From: Sphingomonas gellani
GTDB lineage: Bacteria; Pseudomonadota; Alphaproteobacteria; Sphingomonadales; Sphingomonadaceae
Length of the DNA stretch: 64,000 nucleotides
Assembly (NCBI RefSeq): GCF_900110035.1
Contig: NZ_FOCF01000001.1
Coordinates: 62,001-126,000, forward strand
Direction: 5' to 3'
Shown here: piece by piece, positions 51,915 to 64,000 of the stretch
How positions within the stretch are numbered: the first letter of the stretch is position 1
How the letters are laid out: each line of letters starts with the position of its first letter
Notes under the pieces: model-generated
What the model was told of the DNA's origin: nothing
Seen by the model: the letters and a program-made list of their open reading frames with translations, nothing else
Databases searched by the model: none
Position numbers and translations under genes: made by a program

Positions 51915-52841
51915 ATGACCCCGCGCATTGCCGTCCTGCTGCCCTGCTACAACGAAGAAGCCGCCATCGCGCAGACGGTGGGAGCGTTCCGCTCCGCGCT
52001 GCCCGACGCCGCGATCTACGTGTACGACAACAACAGCCGCGACCGGACGGTGGAGGTCGCCCGTGCGGCCGGCGCGATCGTTCGTCAGGAGCGTGTCCAG
52101 GGCAAGGGCGCGGTGGTGCGGCGGATGTTCGCCGACGTGGATGCCGACGTCTATGTCATGGCCGATGGCGATGCGACCTACGATGCCGCCTCCGCCCCCG
52201 CCATGGTGTCGCGGCTGATCGCGGAGCAACTCGACATGGTGGTCGGTGCGCGGGTGGGGCAGGCGAGCGCCGCTTACCGACGCGGCCATGTGTTCGGCAA
52301 CCGGCTGCTGACAGGCATGCTGGCCCGGCTGTTCGGCCGCAGCTTTTCCGACATCCTGTCGGGTTACCGCGTGTTCTCGCGACGGTTCGTGAAGAGCTAT
52401 CCCGCCTTGTCCACAGGCTTCGAGATCGAAACCGACATCTCTGTTCACGCGCTGGAGCTGCGCATGCCCGTGGGGGAGGTGGAGACGCCTTATTTCGAGC
52501 GGCCGGAGGGGTCTGCGTCGAAACTGTCCACCTATCGCGACGGCTGGCGCATCGTCCGCACCATCGCCACGCTGTACCGGATCGAACGGCCCCTGCTGTT
52601 CTTCGGCATCATCGGCGCGGCGTTGGCGATGCTGGCGGTGCTGCTCGCGATCCCGCTGGTCCTGACCTATGCCCGCACCGGGCTGGTCCCGCGCTTTCCG
52701 ACGGCGATCGGGGCAACGGGTCTGGTGATCCTGGCGGCGCTGTGCCTGTTCGCGGGATTGATCCTCGACACGGTGGTTCGCGGGCGGCGAGAGGTCCGGC
52801 GCCTCGCCTATCTGCAGCTTCCGGCGCCGGGTGACGCCTGA
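51915..52841 (+). CDS. Family 2 glycosyltransferase, membrane-bound
   Basis: 308 residues. RIAVLLPCYNEEAAIAQTV at the N-terminus and MADGDATYDAASAPAMV (acidic metal-binding motif) mark a GT2 enzyme; RGHVFGNRLLTGMLARLFGRSFSDILSGYR is typical of polyprenyl-phosphate sugar transferases. Two membrane segments lie at the C-terminus (about 230-255 and 265-290). It probably loads a sugar onto a lipid carrier or glycan in the inner membrane; the product is not predictable here. Confidence 0.88.
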   Translation: MTPRIAVLLPCYNEEAAIAQTVGAFRSALPDAAIYVYDNNSRDRTVEVARAAGAIVRQERVQGKGAVVRRMFADVDADVYVMADGDATYDAASAPAMVSRLIAEQLDMVVGARVGQASAAYRRGHVFGNRLLTGMLARLFGRSFSDILSGYRVFSRRFVKSYPALSTGFEIETDISVHALELRMPVGEVETPYFERPEGSASKLSTYRDGWRIVRTIATLYRIERPLLFFGIIGAALAMLAVLLAIPLVLTYARTGLVPRFPTAIGATGLVILAALCLFAGLILDTVVRGRREVRRLAYLQLPAPGDA

Positions 52842-52888
52842 CGCGCACCGGTTCCGCCACCTTCTTCGCCGATGGCGCGGGTGGCGGG

Positions 52889-52919
52889 CTTGAAGTCCTC
52901 TCGCGACGGCGCGACATAG
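52889..52919 (+). promoter_or_regulatory. Possible sigma-32 promoter for clpP
   Basis: CTTGAAG (52889-52895), 16 bases, then CGACATAG. The -35 is close to the heat-shock consensus CTTGAAA; the -10 shares only CAT with CCCCATnT. It ends 31 bases before the clpP ATG. Confidence 0.35.
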
Positions 52920-52950
52920 GCGCATCCAAAGGGCACAAGAGAGTTCTTCC

Positions 52951-53640
52951 ATGCACAATCCGTTCGAGACCGGCGACTTTGCGGCACCCCTGGCGAATGC
53001 CGGCCTCGGTCTGCGCCCGACCAATGCCGGTCTGGTGCCCATCGTCATCGAGCAGTCGAACCGCGGCGAGCGTTCGTTCGACATCTTTTCCCGCCTGCTG
53101 CGGGAGCGGATCGTGTTCGTGACCGGCGGGGTGGAGGATGGCATGGCCAGCCTGATCACCGCGCAGCTGCTGTTCCTAGAATCGGAGAACCCGAAAAAGG
53201 ACATTTTCATGTACATCAACTCGCCGGGCGGTGTCGTCACGGCGGGCATGGCGATCCATGACACCATGCAGTACATCCGCCCGCGCGTCGGCACTGTCTG
53301 CGTCGGTCAGGCCGCGTCCATGGGCAGCTTCCTGCTCGCCGCCGGTGAACCGGGCATGCGGGTCGCGCTGACCAACAGCCGGATCATGATCCACCAGCCC
53401 TCGGGCGGGGCGCAGGGCATGGCGTCCGATATCGAGATTCAGGCGCGCGAGATCCTGCGCATGCGCCACTTCCTCAACTCGCTCTACGCCAAGTACACCG
53501 GCAAGCCGCTGGAGGAGATCGAGCGCGCGATGGACCGCGACAAGTTCATGAGCGCCGAGGAGGCCAAGGAGTTCGGCCTGATCGACGAGGTTTTCGACAA
53601 GCGTCCGGCGCCGAGCGACGAGGCGGCTGCCGCGGCCTGA
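52951..53640 (+). CDS. clpP: ATP-dependent Clp protease proteolytic subunit
   Basis: 229 residues, slightly longer than the common 200-210. Ser in [17 protein letters not shown] and His in [13 protein letters not shown] form the active site with Asp in [18 protein letters not shown]. It forms the barrel that ClpX feeds. A 300-base gap separates it from clpX, so each may have its own promoter. Confidence 0.96.
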   Translation: MHNPFETGDFAAPLANAGLGLRPTNAGLVPIVIEQSNRGERSFDIFSRLLRERIVFVTGGVEDGMASLITAQLLFLESENPKKDIFMYINSPGGVVTAGMAIHDTMQYIRPRVGTVCVGQAASMGSFLLAAGEPGMRVALTNSRIMIHQPSGGAQGMASDIEIQAREILRMRHFLNSLYAKYTGKPLEEIERAMDRDKFMSAEEAKEFGLIDEVFDKRPAPSDEAAAAA

Positions 53641-53940
53641 TTTGTGATCCTGTCGACGCGCGAGAGGCTCCGCGCGTCGGCGGCTGTTCCCTTCCTGATG
53701 ACTCGGGAGCGGCTTTTGCTCGCGATGATGGAGGATTAGTCGCCGTCAGCCGCATCGAGGGCGCGCAGCGGCCCGGGTGTTTACGCTTCTTGAAGCCGGC
53801 GTCGGCGATAATGATATGAGGGGCGCTTGGCGGTAGCCCGACGCACGGGCCGGACGCGTGGCGAATCTTTCGATTGAAGCGGGGAGTGGGAACGCTACAC
53901 TCCCCATCCCGATGAGCGCTTCGGCGCAAGAGGTGAGTGA
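53641..53940 (+). other. clpP-clpX intergenic region
   Basis: 300 bases without a gene. A hairpin, CGACGCGC...GCGCGTCG, lies at 53654-53679 and may end the clpP transcript. A sigma-70-like promoter for clpX lies at its far end. Confidence 0.6.
53874..53901 (+). promoter_or_regulatory. Sigma-70-like promoter for clpX
   Basis: TTGAAG, 16-base spacer, TACACT, ending 40 bases before the clpX ATG. Both boxes are close to consensus, so clpX probably has its own start separate from clpP. Confidence 0.5.
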
Positions 53941-55206
<1,266 letters not shown>

Positions 55207-56825
55207 TATTGGTTGCCGGTTGAAGCGGTCGTGATGGGGGATGTGTTGTTCTCGCATCGCGGCCGCTTCGGCCCGGAAGAAGTTCGCCTCGTCTTAGGCC
55301 GTAGGCTCGTAAGCTAGCAGCCAGAGCCTCATTGAGGCGAGTTGGACCATAGCGAGGAAGTTGACGGCGAGCTTGTCGTCGCGGGTGGCTACGCGGCTGA
55401 AGTGCTTCGACTTGGAGGAGAACCCCTCGATCAGGTTGCGCCGCGGTAGAGCGGCTTGCTGAAGCATGGCTTCCAGCGCCTGTTTGGATCGGAACGGAAG
55501 CTCGAAGCGCCAGATAGCTCACCAGCAGCGCCAGCACGCAAGACACGCCCCAGGCAGACCAGAACTCTCGTCCGGTTTCTGTATCTCGCTAGATCCGGAA
55601 GCTAGGCGTGTAGATATATCCTGCCGCCGCCGAGCACAAACGCCTCCCCAAATGAGCGCCCGGACGATGTACTAAAACTTACCGGCGCCGGCCGGCCCAA
55701 GCGCACCATAGAGAGCGACGGCGGCTACACCCGCCACCAACGCAACGATCGGCCGCCTGACCATCCGCAACGTGCGATGATCATATCGCACTCACCATCC
55801 GCCACCTACGCGTTTATGGGTTCACGACCTAGACGGGTAAGGTCACCTTTTTACCGTGACCTATCCGTCGGCATGATGCCTGCGGTACCGCCCGCGGGAT
55901 CGCGCAGACTTCGCTGGCTTATGGCCCGGCCTGTAACCGAAGCACCGACGCTCCAGCGTGCTATACCGCAGCCTAGGCCATAGTTCGGTCTCGCAATTGG
56001 GTAGGACTATGCCCTCGCAATGCGCCGCGAGCGGGGGTGACCTTGCCTGCTCTACGCTCGCGAACGCAGAGCAATCACTTGTTTGGCACCTGTCCGACGA
56101 GCATCAGGCTCTGCCGTGTTTTGGCACAATCCTCGACGGCATTGTCGAACAATTTGGGAGAGGCGCTTGAGCTGCATGTTTTCTCTTCAGACGCCGTCGA
56201 CTGACGCGTTTGCCAATGATCCATGCCACGGTATCCGACCTCTCACGCGTGCAATGCCGATCTTCTGCCGCCGTGTTCGTGAACTAGGTCGACGGTCTTC
56301 ATAGAGCGCTTCTGCCTGCGCAACGGCGCGACAAATTCTCTCTAGCCGCCCTCTGCTTCACGTCCGGTTCCCCTGACAGAAGGGCATGGCCCGAAATGGC
56401 GGAGCTTGGGACAGGGTCGGTTTGGGAACCCGCTTGGCTAATCAGCGCCTCGTGCGCGGTCGGAAGCGTACTCATGGCGCCTGCAAAGTGGGCGTGGCCA
56501 ACGTAACGCGCCTGCTCTGATATCTCGTTCGGTGGGCCGAACGGCTCTACGCGCCTTTCGACCGTATGCTGGCATCTACTGACGCCTCTTTCGAGAAGTG
56601 AGCACTGGCCGGCGCGTCCCGAGTCGAGTCGGTCAAGCGGCGGAACATCGGCTGCTATTACGTATATCGTCGAAGCTGAACTGTTCGCCTCGGACGCATT
56701 ACAGTTGAACGGTTCGTGGCGCGGGACAGGCGGAGGTGCAGGCCTGTTCTTCGCCCTCTCATGACGTGCGAAGTTGAACAACCGTTCATCTTGACTCGGC
56801 TACATGAGCAGCATGGGAGGGCGGC
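55207..56825. other. 1.6 kb gene-poor stretch after clpX
   Basis: Apart from an IS5-family transposase remnant near its left end, no convincing gene is present. Open frames are short, in several directions, and lack the third-position GC pattern of neighbouring genes. The sequence is visibly less GC-rich than the flanks. It is best read as decayed mobile or duplicated DNA between two core genes. Confidence 0.6.
55294..55490 (-). pseudogene. IS5-family transposase C-terminal remnant
   Basis: The minus strand reads LPRRNLIEGFSSKSKHFSRV, then ATRDDKLAVNFLAMVQLAS and MRLWLLAYEPTA before a TAA. This matches the end of IS5-group DDE transposases (RRNLIE-F-KLK-FR-IATR-DK, then ASIRIWLRAYE). Only about the last 65 codons remain; the N-terminus and catalytic residues are missing, so it cannot move on its own. 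Confidence 0.8.
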
Positions 56826-57158
56826 ATGGCCACGCGTTTCACTGTTGATCGTCGGGTGCACCCGGCGCTGGTTGAAAACCGCGCCGCGTTGCGGCGACCG
56901 ACCGCGCATGTCCAGCTGATCGGGGCAGGAGAGGGCGCGCAGCCCTTGGCCGCGATGCTGCTCGACATTTCGCCTTTCGGATGCCGCATGCTGTGCGCCG
57001 GCGCGTCGGAGGCGGGCAGCCGATTGGTGCTGCGCTTCGATGATGGCGAGGAAGCGGCCATCGAGTTGATCTGGCGCGAGGCGGGGCTGGCCGGATGCCG
57101 TTTCGAAAGGTCGATTGCCCGCACGTTGGTGCGGCGCCTGACGCTGGCCCTGCAATAA
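56826..57158 (+). CDS. PilZ-domain-like protein (110 aa)
   Basis: 110 residues. ALRRPTAHVQLIGAG, then LLDISPFGCRMLCAG (the D/NxSxxG element) and LIWREAGLAGCRFERS give a PilZ-like pattern, so it may bind cyclic di-GMP. The arginine motif is shortened relative to RxxxR and binding is uncertain. It stands alone after the degenerate region. Confidence 0.7.
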   Translation: MATRFTVDRRVHPALVENRAALRRPTAHVQLIGAGEGAQPLAAMLLDISPFGCRMLCAGASEAGSRLVLRFDDGEEAAIELIWREAGLAGCRFERSIARTLVRRLTLALQ

Positions 57159-57171
57159 GCCGCGCGGCTGG

Positions 57172-57459
57172 TTACTTGCGGCGCGGACGGAGGCTGGCGG
57201 CCAAGGCCAGTCCGGCGGCGATCTGCGCGACCCCGTAAAGGCGCCGGCGGCCGGGTCGCCCACCAAACGGTTTCACCAGCGCGTCCACCGCCGCGACGTC
57301 CGACCGCCACAGGTCGACGTGACGTACCGCCTGGATCAATCCCAGCGCGCCGTCGCCGATCATGAACACGGCCGCCATTTCCGCCGCGCGCTTCAGACCG
57401 ATCGACAGGTTGCTCTCCGCATCGTTGGCGTCATGCGTGGGTGAGTCTCTGTCGTTCAT
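57172..57459 (-). CDS. Hypothetical membrane-associated protein (95 aa)
   Basis: 95 residues with hydrophobic stretches AAVFMIGDGALGLIQAV and LYGVAQIAAGLALAASL and a basic C-terminus (RPRRK). The ATG overlaps the stop of the upstream M1 peptidase gene (ATGA), so the two are coupled. Family not recognised. Confidence 0.6.
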   Translation of the reverse strand: MNDRDSPTHDANDAESNLSIGLKRAAEMAAVFMIGDGALGLIQAVRHVDLWRSDVAAVDALVKPFGGRPGRRRLYGVAQIAAGLALAASLRPRRK

Positions 57460-59165
57460 TTCTTCGCCCTTTGCTGCGCCTGATAGGCCTGGAATGCTTC
57501 AACCGCCGGACTGCGGCGAAGGATGCGCGCCCAGGGGTCGATGACGACATGGCCGTCGGCGGGTACGTCGATGCTGACGGGGGGAGTGACCCGCCGCACG
57601 GTCCCGTTCACCTCGACGTCGACGGGCATCGGGAAAGCGCCGCCGCCCGGTGCAGCCCAGGTCAGCGACAGGCGACCGGCTGTGCGGCGCTCGATCAGGT
57701 CCGGCAGCGCGGCCTGTCGCAGATAAACTTCGAAAAACCAGCCATAATCCTTGCCCGTGACCTCCCGAACGATGCGCTGAAACTCGGCCGTGGAGCCAAA
57801 GCGCGGGGCGAAGTTGCCGGGTCTGGGATCGGGTCGGCCATAGACGGCGCGGCGGGTGATCGCCCAGAAGTCCTTGTCACCGACCAACCAGCGCAGCGTG
57901 TGCAGGACCCACGCGCCCTTGTAATAAATGTCCTGGGCCGGGCCGCCCTTCGCATCCTCATAGACCTCCTCCTCCGTGACCTCGCGGCCGCGCACCAGCG
58001 GCTGCTTGTTCAGGATGCGGTTGCGCTGGTCGAGCATCATCGCGGCGTAGCGCGCCTCGCCCTCCCGCCAGAGCGCGTAGGCGGGCTGCATGTACTCGGC
58101 ATAGCCCTCGTGCAGCCAGTAATCGTCCCAGTCCGCGGCGGTCAGCTGGTTGCCGAAATACTCGTGCGCGAACTCGTGCTGAAACAGCCAGTCGAACCCC
58201 TCCGGCGCCTTGGCATAGCCGTTGCCGTAGGCATTGATCGTCTGGTGCTCCATGCCCTTGTGCGGCGTTTCGACCACGCCCAGCTTTTCGTCGCCAAAGG
58301 GGTAGGGGCCGATGTTCGCCTCGAAGAAGTCGAGGGTCGGCGCGAACTCGGCGAACAGCCCCTCCGCCTGGCGCCGCTCGCCGGGCAGGTACCAGTAATG
58401 CATGGGGATGGTGTTGCCGTATCGGCTGCGATAGCCGCCCGCGACCTCCTCATACGGTGCGACGTTGAGAGCGATGGCGTAAGTGTTGGGCTGCTTCACC
58501 CGCCAATTCCACCGCGTGCGCCCGTCGGGCAGCGCATCGATGCCGAGCAGCACGCCGTTGCTGGGTGCTTTCAGCCCCGCAGGCACGGTGATGTGGATCG
58601 TCGCGACTGCCGGTTCCCCGGTCGGGAAGTCGAGGCAGGGCCAGAACAGGTCGCAGCCATAGCCCTCCGCCGTTGTGGCGAACCAGGTGCGTCCATCGGG
58701 CGTCTTCGACCACACCATGCCGTCGTCCCACGGCGCGTTGACCGCGATGTGCGGCGTGCCCGCATAGCCGATCCGTGCGACGATCCGCTCCCCCCGGGCC
58801 GCCGGGCGCGGCAGGCGGATGGCGAGCTGTCCCTGTGGATTGCTCCACGCCGATCGTGCCAGCGGCTGATCGTTGATGCTGATCGCGCTGACCGGCAGGT
58901 TGCGGTCGAGGTCGACCAGCAGGCGCGACAGCGGCGCGGTGGCGGTAAAGGTCAGCGTCGCGACCCCGTTCAGCGCCTGGCGATCGGGTAGCACCTCGAA
59001 TTGCAGGTCCGCCGAGTCGAACCGAAGCGCAAGTTGCTCCGCCGGGCGCATGCCCCCCGATCGCTGCGTTTGTTCGCTGATTGCCGGCTCTCCCTTTTTC
59101 AGCGGCACGGTGCCGGCGAGCAGCAGGGGCGTCAGGGAAAGGGCGGCGAGAAGGCGGAGGCGCAT
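57456..59165 (-). CDS. M1 family metallopeptidase, exported
   Basis: A 569-residue gluzincin peptidase. A signal peptide ([21 protein letters not shown]) starts at ATG 59165; an ATG six codons upstream is possible. The N-terminal beta domain leads to [12 protein letters not shown] (variant of the GxMEN motif, with His in place of Asn) and the zinc motif [11 protein letters not shown] near 335, with the third ligand in WLHEGYAEY exactly 18 residues on. Probably cleaves peptides in the periplasm. Divergent from lon. Confidence 0.92.
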   Translation of the reverse strand: MRLRLLAALSLTPLLLAGTVPLKKGEPAISEQTQRSGGMRPAEQLALRFDSADLQFEVLPDRQALNGVATLTFTATAPLSRLLVDLDRNLPVSAISINDQPLARSAWSNPQGQLAIRLPRPAARGERIVARIGYAGTPHIAVNAPWDDGMVWSKTPDGRTWFATTAEGYGCDLFWPCLDFPTGEPAVATIHITVPAGLKAPSNGVLLGIDALPDGRTRWNWRVKQPNTYAIALNVAPYEEVAGGYRSRYGNTIPMHYWYLPGERRQAEGLFAEFAPTLDFFEANIGPYPFGDEKLGVVETPHKGMEHQTINAYGNGYAKAPEGFDWLFQHEFAHEYFGNQLTAADWDDYWLHEGYAEYMQPAYALWREGEARYAAMMLDQRNRILNKQPLVRGREVTEEEVYEDAKGGPAQDIYYKGAWVLHTLRWLVGDKDFWAITRRAVYGRPDPRPGNFAPRFGSTAEFQRIVREVTGKDYGWFFEVYLRQAALPDLIERRTAGRLSLTWAAPGGGAFPMPVDVEVNGTVRRVTPPVSIDVPADGHVVIDPWARILRRSPAVEAFQAYQAQQRAKK

Positions 59166-59213
59166 GTCCGTCGTTCGCCGCATCGGTGTCGATCGGTCAA
59201 GCGTCGTCGGGCA

Positions 59214-59241
59214 ATTGATGGACTGGCAACCCTCCCCATAT
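59214..59241 (+). promoter_or_regulatory. Sigma-32-like heat-shock promoter for lon
   Basis: ATTGATG (59214-59220), 13 bases, then CCCCATAT (59234-59241), a perfect match to the CCCCATnT -10 of heat-shock promoters. The -35 matches 4 of 7 of CTTGAAA. It lies 45 bases before the lon ATG, consistent with heat-shock control of lon elsewhere. Confidence 0.5.
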
Positions 59242-59286
59242 ACAAGCGGTAAGGGGTGGCCGCGTTCGGCACCCGCCGGAGTGTGC

Positions 59287-61680
<2,394 letters not shown>

Positions 61681-61817
61681 AGCCCGTGGGCGTGGTGGTT
61701 GAGCGCGATCAGGGCGGTGGCTGTTGACTCAGGTTAGGACCATCGCCTTACTTGCGCCGCGTTCCGCCAGGGCGATTCCGGCGGAGTCGCGGCGTTCCAC
61801 CACGGGGGTTTGAGTAG

Positions 61818-62093
61818 ATGAACAAGCAGGAGCTGATCGCGACGGTCGCCGACACGTCGGGCCTGACCAAGGGCGACGCCGTCAAGGCGGTGGAGGCGGT
61901 GTTCGACGCGATCGGCGGCGCGCTGAAAAAGGGCGACGAGGTCCGGCTGGTCGGTTTCGGCACCTTTTCGGTTTCCAAGCGCAAGGCGTCGAGCGGCCGC
62001 AACCCGCGCACCGGCGAACCGATGACGATCAAGGCGTCGAGCCAGCCCAAGTTCAAGGCGGGCAAGGTGCTGAAGGACTCGGTCAACATCTGA
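61818..62093 (+). CDS. hupB: HU-family DNA-binding protein
   Basis: A 91-residue HU protein: MNKQELIATVADTSGLTKGD, VRLVGFGTFSVSKRKASSGR, NPRTGEPMTIKASSQPKFKAG. The basic beta arms that bend DNA are intact. It is placed after lon as in many proteobacteria. Together with the tail of trigger factor it closes the proteostasis block. Confidence 0.96.
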   Translation: MNKQELIATVADTSGLTKGDAVKAVEAVFDAIGGALKKGDEVRLVGFGTFSVSKRKASSGRNPRTGEPMTIKASSQPKFKAGKVLKDSVNI

Positions 62094-62195
62094 TGCGTGC
62101 CGGCGCCGGGTCGATGATTTTCGATCTGGACAGGGGGCGGGGCGCCGTCTAGAGGCCCGCTTCCGGTTTGCGGATGGTCAGCCATCCAGGGGATC

Positions 62196-62270
62196 GGGCG
62201 CGTAGCTCAGCGGTAGAGCACACCCTTCACACGGGTGGGGTCACAGGTTCAATCCCTGTCGCGCCCACCA
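62196..62270 (+). tRNA. tRNA-Val (CAC)
   Basis: 75 bases: acceptor GGGCGCG/CGCGCCC, D arm GCTCAGCGGTAGAGC, anticodon loop TTCACAC giving anticodon CAC, T arm AGGTTCAATCCCT and encoded CCA. Confidence 0.95.
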
Positions 62271-62474
62271 TCTACAGGCCCGTTGCCCGGTGGCAGCGGG
62301 CCTTTTTCTGTTCGCGGTTCGCAGCGGCAATTCCGCGGTAGAGTGCGACTGTTGTTCGGACTGGCGTTCAGACCCGGTATCGGCGGGTCGGCAGCGGACC
62401 AGTAACGGTGCGTGCAGGGCATGGGACCGCAAGCGACGTTCAACCGTTCGGCACGCACAAGCAGGAGCGTGCCC

Positions 62475-63464
62475 ATGACCAGTCCCGCCGACACTTCCTC
62501 CGACAGCAACATGTCCGATGCCGATACGACCGCAGTGTCGGTCGTGCTGCAAGGGTTCGGCGGCGCGGATGCGTTGTCGGTCGAGCGAACGCCGATCCCA
62601 CAGCCCCGGGACGACGAGGTGCTGGTCCGCGTCCGCGCCGCCAGCGTCAATCCGGTCGATTACAAGATCGCGCAGGGCGAGTTTCCACCCGTCGGCGAGG
62701 ACGACTTGCCCAAGATCATGGGCCGCGATCTGGCGGGAACGGTGGAGGCGGTGGGCACGCGCGCGCATTACATGGTGCGTCATGGCGACCGCGTGATGGC
62801 GCATATCGGTTTTGATCGCGGCGCGCAGAGCGAATATGTCGTCGCCAAGGCAACCGAGTTTGTCGGCCTGCCCGAGGGGGTGTCCTTTGTCGATGCGGCC
62901 GGCGCCGGGCTTGCCGCGATGACGGCATGGCAGGGGTTGTTCGACCATGGCGGGCTGGACGCCGGGCAGACCGTGCTGATCCATGGCGGCGCGGGCGGCG
63001 TCGGGCATCTGGCGGTGCAGTTGGCGAAGTGGAAAGGGGCCACGGTGATTGCGACCGCGTCCTCCGGCGATCTCGACTTCGTCCGATCGCTCGGGGCGGA
63101 CACGGTGGTCGATTACAAGGCGGATCGCTTCGAGGATGTGGCGAACGATGTGGACGTGGTGTTCGACCTGATCGGTGGCGAGACCGGGGAGCGTTCCCTG
63201 GCAGTCCTGCGCGAAGGGGGCATCCTGGTGTCGACCTTGCAGCCGCCTGCTGACGATGCAAAGCAGGGCCGCAACGTCCGGATCGCGCCACGCTACATGG
63301 CAGAGCCCAACGCGGCTCAATTGGGTCAGATCGCTGACCTGATGGCCGCTGGGACGGTCAAGGTAACGGTTGCCGAAACGTTTCCCATCGTGCGGGCGGC
63401 AGACGCTTACCGTGACCAGGAGTCCGGTCATCCGCGCGGCAAGATCGTCCTGACGCTGGATTAG
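62475..63464 (+). CDS. NADP-dependent quinone oxidoreductase-like protein (zinc-independent MDR)
   Basis: 329 residues. The N-terminal GroES-like part has VLVRVRAASVNPVDYKIAQG; the Rossmann part has VLIHGGAGGVGHLAVQLAKW near 170 (the GGxGGVG NADPH motif). No zinc-ligand cysteines are seen, which fits the quinone oxidoreductase group. The start ATG 62475 follows GCAGGAGCG. A second in-frame ATG lies 12 codons on. Substrate unknown. Confidence 0.88.
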   Translation: MTSPADTSSDSNMSDADTTAVSVVLQGFGGADALSVERTPIPQPRDDEVLVRVRAASVNPVDYKIAQGEFPPVGEDDLPKIMGRDLAGTVEAVGTRAHYMVRHGDRVMAHIGFDRGAQSEYVVAKATEFVGLPEGVSFVDAAGAGLAAMTAWQGLFDHGGLDAGQTVLIHGGAGGVGHLAVQLAKWKGATVIATASSGDLDFVRSLGADTVVDYKADRFEDVANDVDVVFDLIGGETGERSLAVLREGGILVSTLQPPADDAKQGRNVRIAPRYMAEPNAAQLGQIADLMAAGTVKVTVAETFPIVRAADAYRDQESGHPRGKIVLTLD

Positions 63465-63574
63465 CGGCGTTCGGCGCCTGCAGGGTGAGAGTGCCTGACC
63501 GCGCTATGGAGGGGGAGCGTAGGTTCGTCATCATCCGGGCGTCGCGCGTCGGTACGCGCCTCCGTTCCTCCCGC

Positions 63575-63634
63575 TGTCACAATATCGTCATCGCGGCGTC
63601 ATCCAGGCGTCACGCAAAGCCAACCTAGCCGTCA
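63575..63634 (+). promoter_or_regulatory. Array of Pho-box-like direct repeats
   Basis: TGTCA at 63575 and CGTCA at 63586, 63597, 63608 and 63630 stand in exact 11-base register, with one degenerate slot at 63619. The PhoB box is built from such half-sites (CTGTCA-N5/6) at 11-base spacing. It lies 110 bases before the lipoprotein ATG and points to control by phosphate starvation. Confidence 0.65.
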
Positions 63635-63743
63635 CACGAGCCGCCTAGATCGGCGTCCGGCGGTCGGCGGCGGGGCGAACTTTCGCGTCGATCACAACTG
63701 GGCATCAGCCCGGCGGACACAGATCGACAGGGAGTTTACGGCA

Positions 63744-64000
63744 ATGGCGGTCCTCAAGCGGAGTGCGACGCGTCTTCTGGTCAGCACCGCATGCGCGGCG
63801 CTCGCGGGCTGCGGCGGTGCGGACAATGTGGCGTCGCCGGGTGCAGGCACGATCGTCATCAACCCGCCGGCCGTGACGCCGACGCCCACCCCGACGCCGA
63901 CGCCGACCCCCAGCGCCATCACCGCCGCGCAGTTCGCGTCGACATCGGGCGGCAATTCCACGATCAGCATCACCGCCGACGAGCAGCTGGCGATCGTGAA
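63744..64000 (+). CDS. Secreted lipoprotein, N-terminal part only
   Basis: The visible 85 codons start MAVLKRSATRLLVSTACAAL and continue AGCGGADN, a lipoprotein signal with Cys at about residue 23. A Thr-Pro linker follows (VTPTPTPTPTPTPS), then SAITAAQFASTSGGNSTISI. The gene runs off the right edge. GGGAG precedes the ATG. The upstream Pho-box array suggests a role in phosphate capture or phosphoester breakdown, but no domain is visible. Confidence 0.75.
   Translation, partial: MAVLKRSATRLLVSTACAALAGCGGADNVASPGAGTIVINPPAVTPTPTPTPTPTPSAITAAQFASTSGGNSTISITADEQLAIV

Noticed and set aside
56299-56781. A 160-codon minus-strand frame in the gene-poor stretch
   Set aside because: No ribosome binding site, no recognisable motif, and mixed composition; treated as non-coding.

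Overview
The window reads as a chromosome segment of a high-GC alphaproteobacterium of the sphingomonad group (Sphingomonas or a close relative). Support comes from the gene order (leuA, ilvC-ilvN-ilvB, pyrB with a non-catalytic dihydroorotase partner, gatC-gatA-gatB, tig, clpP-clpX, lon-hupB), a dispersed CCCGCGCAAGCGGGG-type repeat, and strong G/C bias at third codon positions. Genus assignment is inference from protein style, not from a marker gene.

Positions 1 to about 23,980 are the right-hand part of an HK97-type siphovirus prophage. Its left end lies outside the window. On the minus strand, reading from right to left, it carries HNH endonuclease, small and large terminase, portal, prohead protease, major capsid protein, head-tail connectors, tail tube, tail chaperones joined by a -1 frameshift site, tape measure, and distal tail proteins ending in a tip protein cut by the window edge. 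Six genes on the opposite strand (morons) are spliced between these units: a putative secreted protein, two small membrane proteins, a deoxyribosyltransferase/TIR-like protein, an Rx4H (HEPN-like) protein and a 74-residue protein. A short element (C/A)TAAGTA(G/A) sits at ten gene junctions of the late operon, often at a fixed distance before the start codon, and every moron begins just beyond one copy. A large serine recombinase forms the right end of the prophage, and the DNA beyond it is the 3' third of comM. The prophage has therefore split the competence gene comM. No repressor, replication or lysis gene was seen in this part.

From 24,500 to 30,650 come a DUF805 membrane protein, tRNA-Leu(CAA), a TUDOR-like small protein, a pterin cluster (folE, a FolM-like reductase, folB), leuA with an apparent leucine-rich leader peptide and nested hairpins, a BLUF photoreceptor protein and a YceI protein. 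From 30,700 to 36,130 lie ilvB-ilvN-ilvC, miaA and serB. From 36,160 to 40,040 is a ParA-type ATPase gene with an overlapping partner, flanked by two SPOR-domain envelope proteins. Next is a pyrimidine/repair block (pseudo-dihydroorotase, pyrB, ruvX, a DUF3089 hydrolase), then gatC-gatA-membrane protein-gatB.

From 47,950 to 62,100 is a proteostasis region: a cyclophilin, tRNA-Leu(UAG), trigger factor with a histidine-rich and Ala/Lys-rich tail, clpP, clpX, lon and hupB. This is the familiar tig-clpP-clpX-lon-hupB order, here interrupted by a DUF4328 protein, a glycosyltransferase, a 1.6 kb gene-poor stretch with an IS5-family transposase remnant, a PilZ protein and an M1 peptidase. Sigma-32-like promoters precede lon and possibly clpP. 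The window closes with tRNA-Val(CAC), a quinone-oxidoreductase-like protein, and a lipoprotein gene that starts behind an array of 11-bp-spaced Pho-box-like repeats and runs off the right edge.
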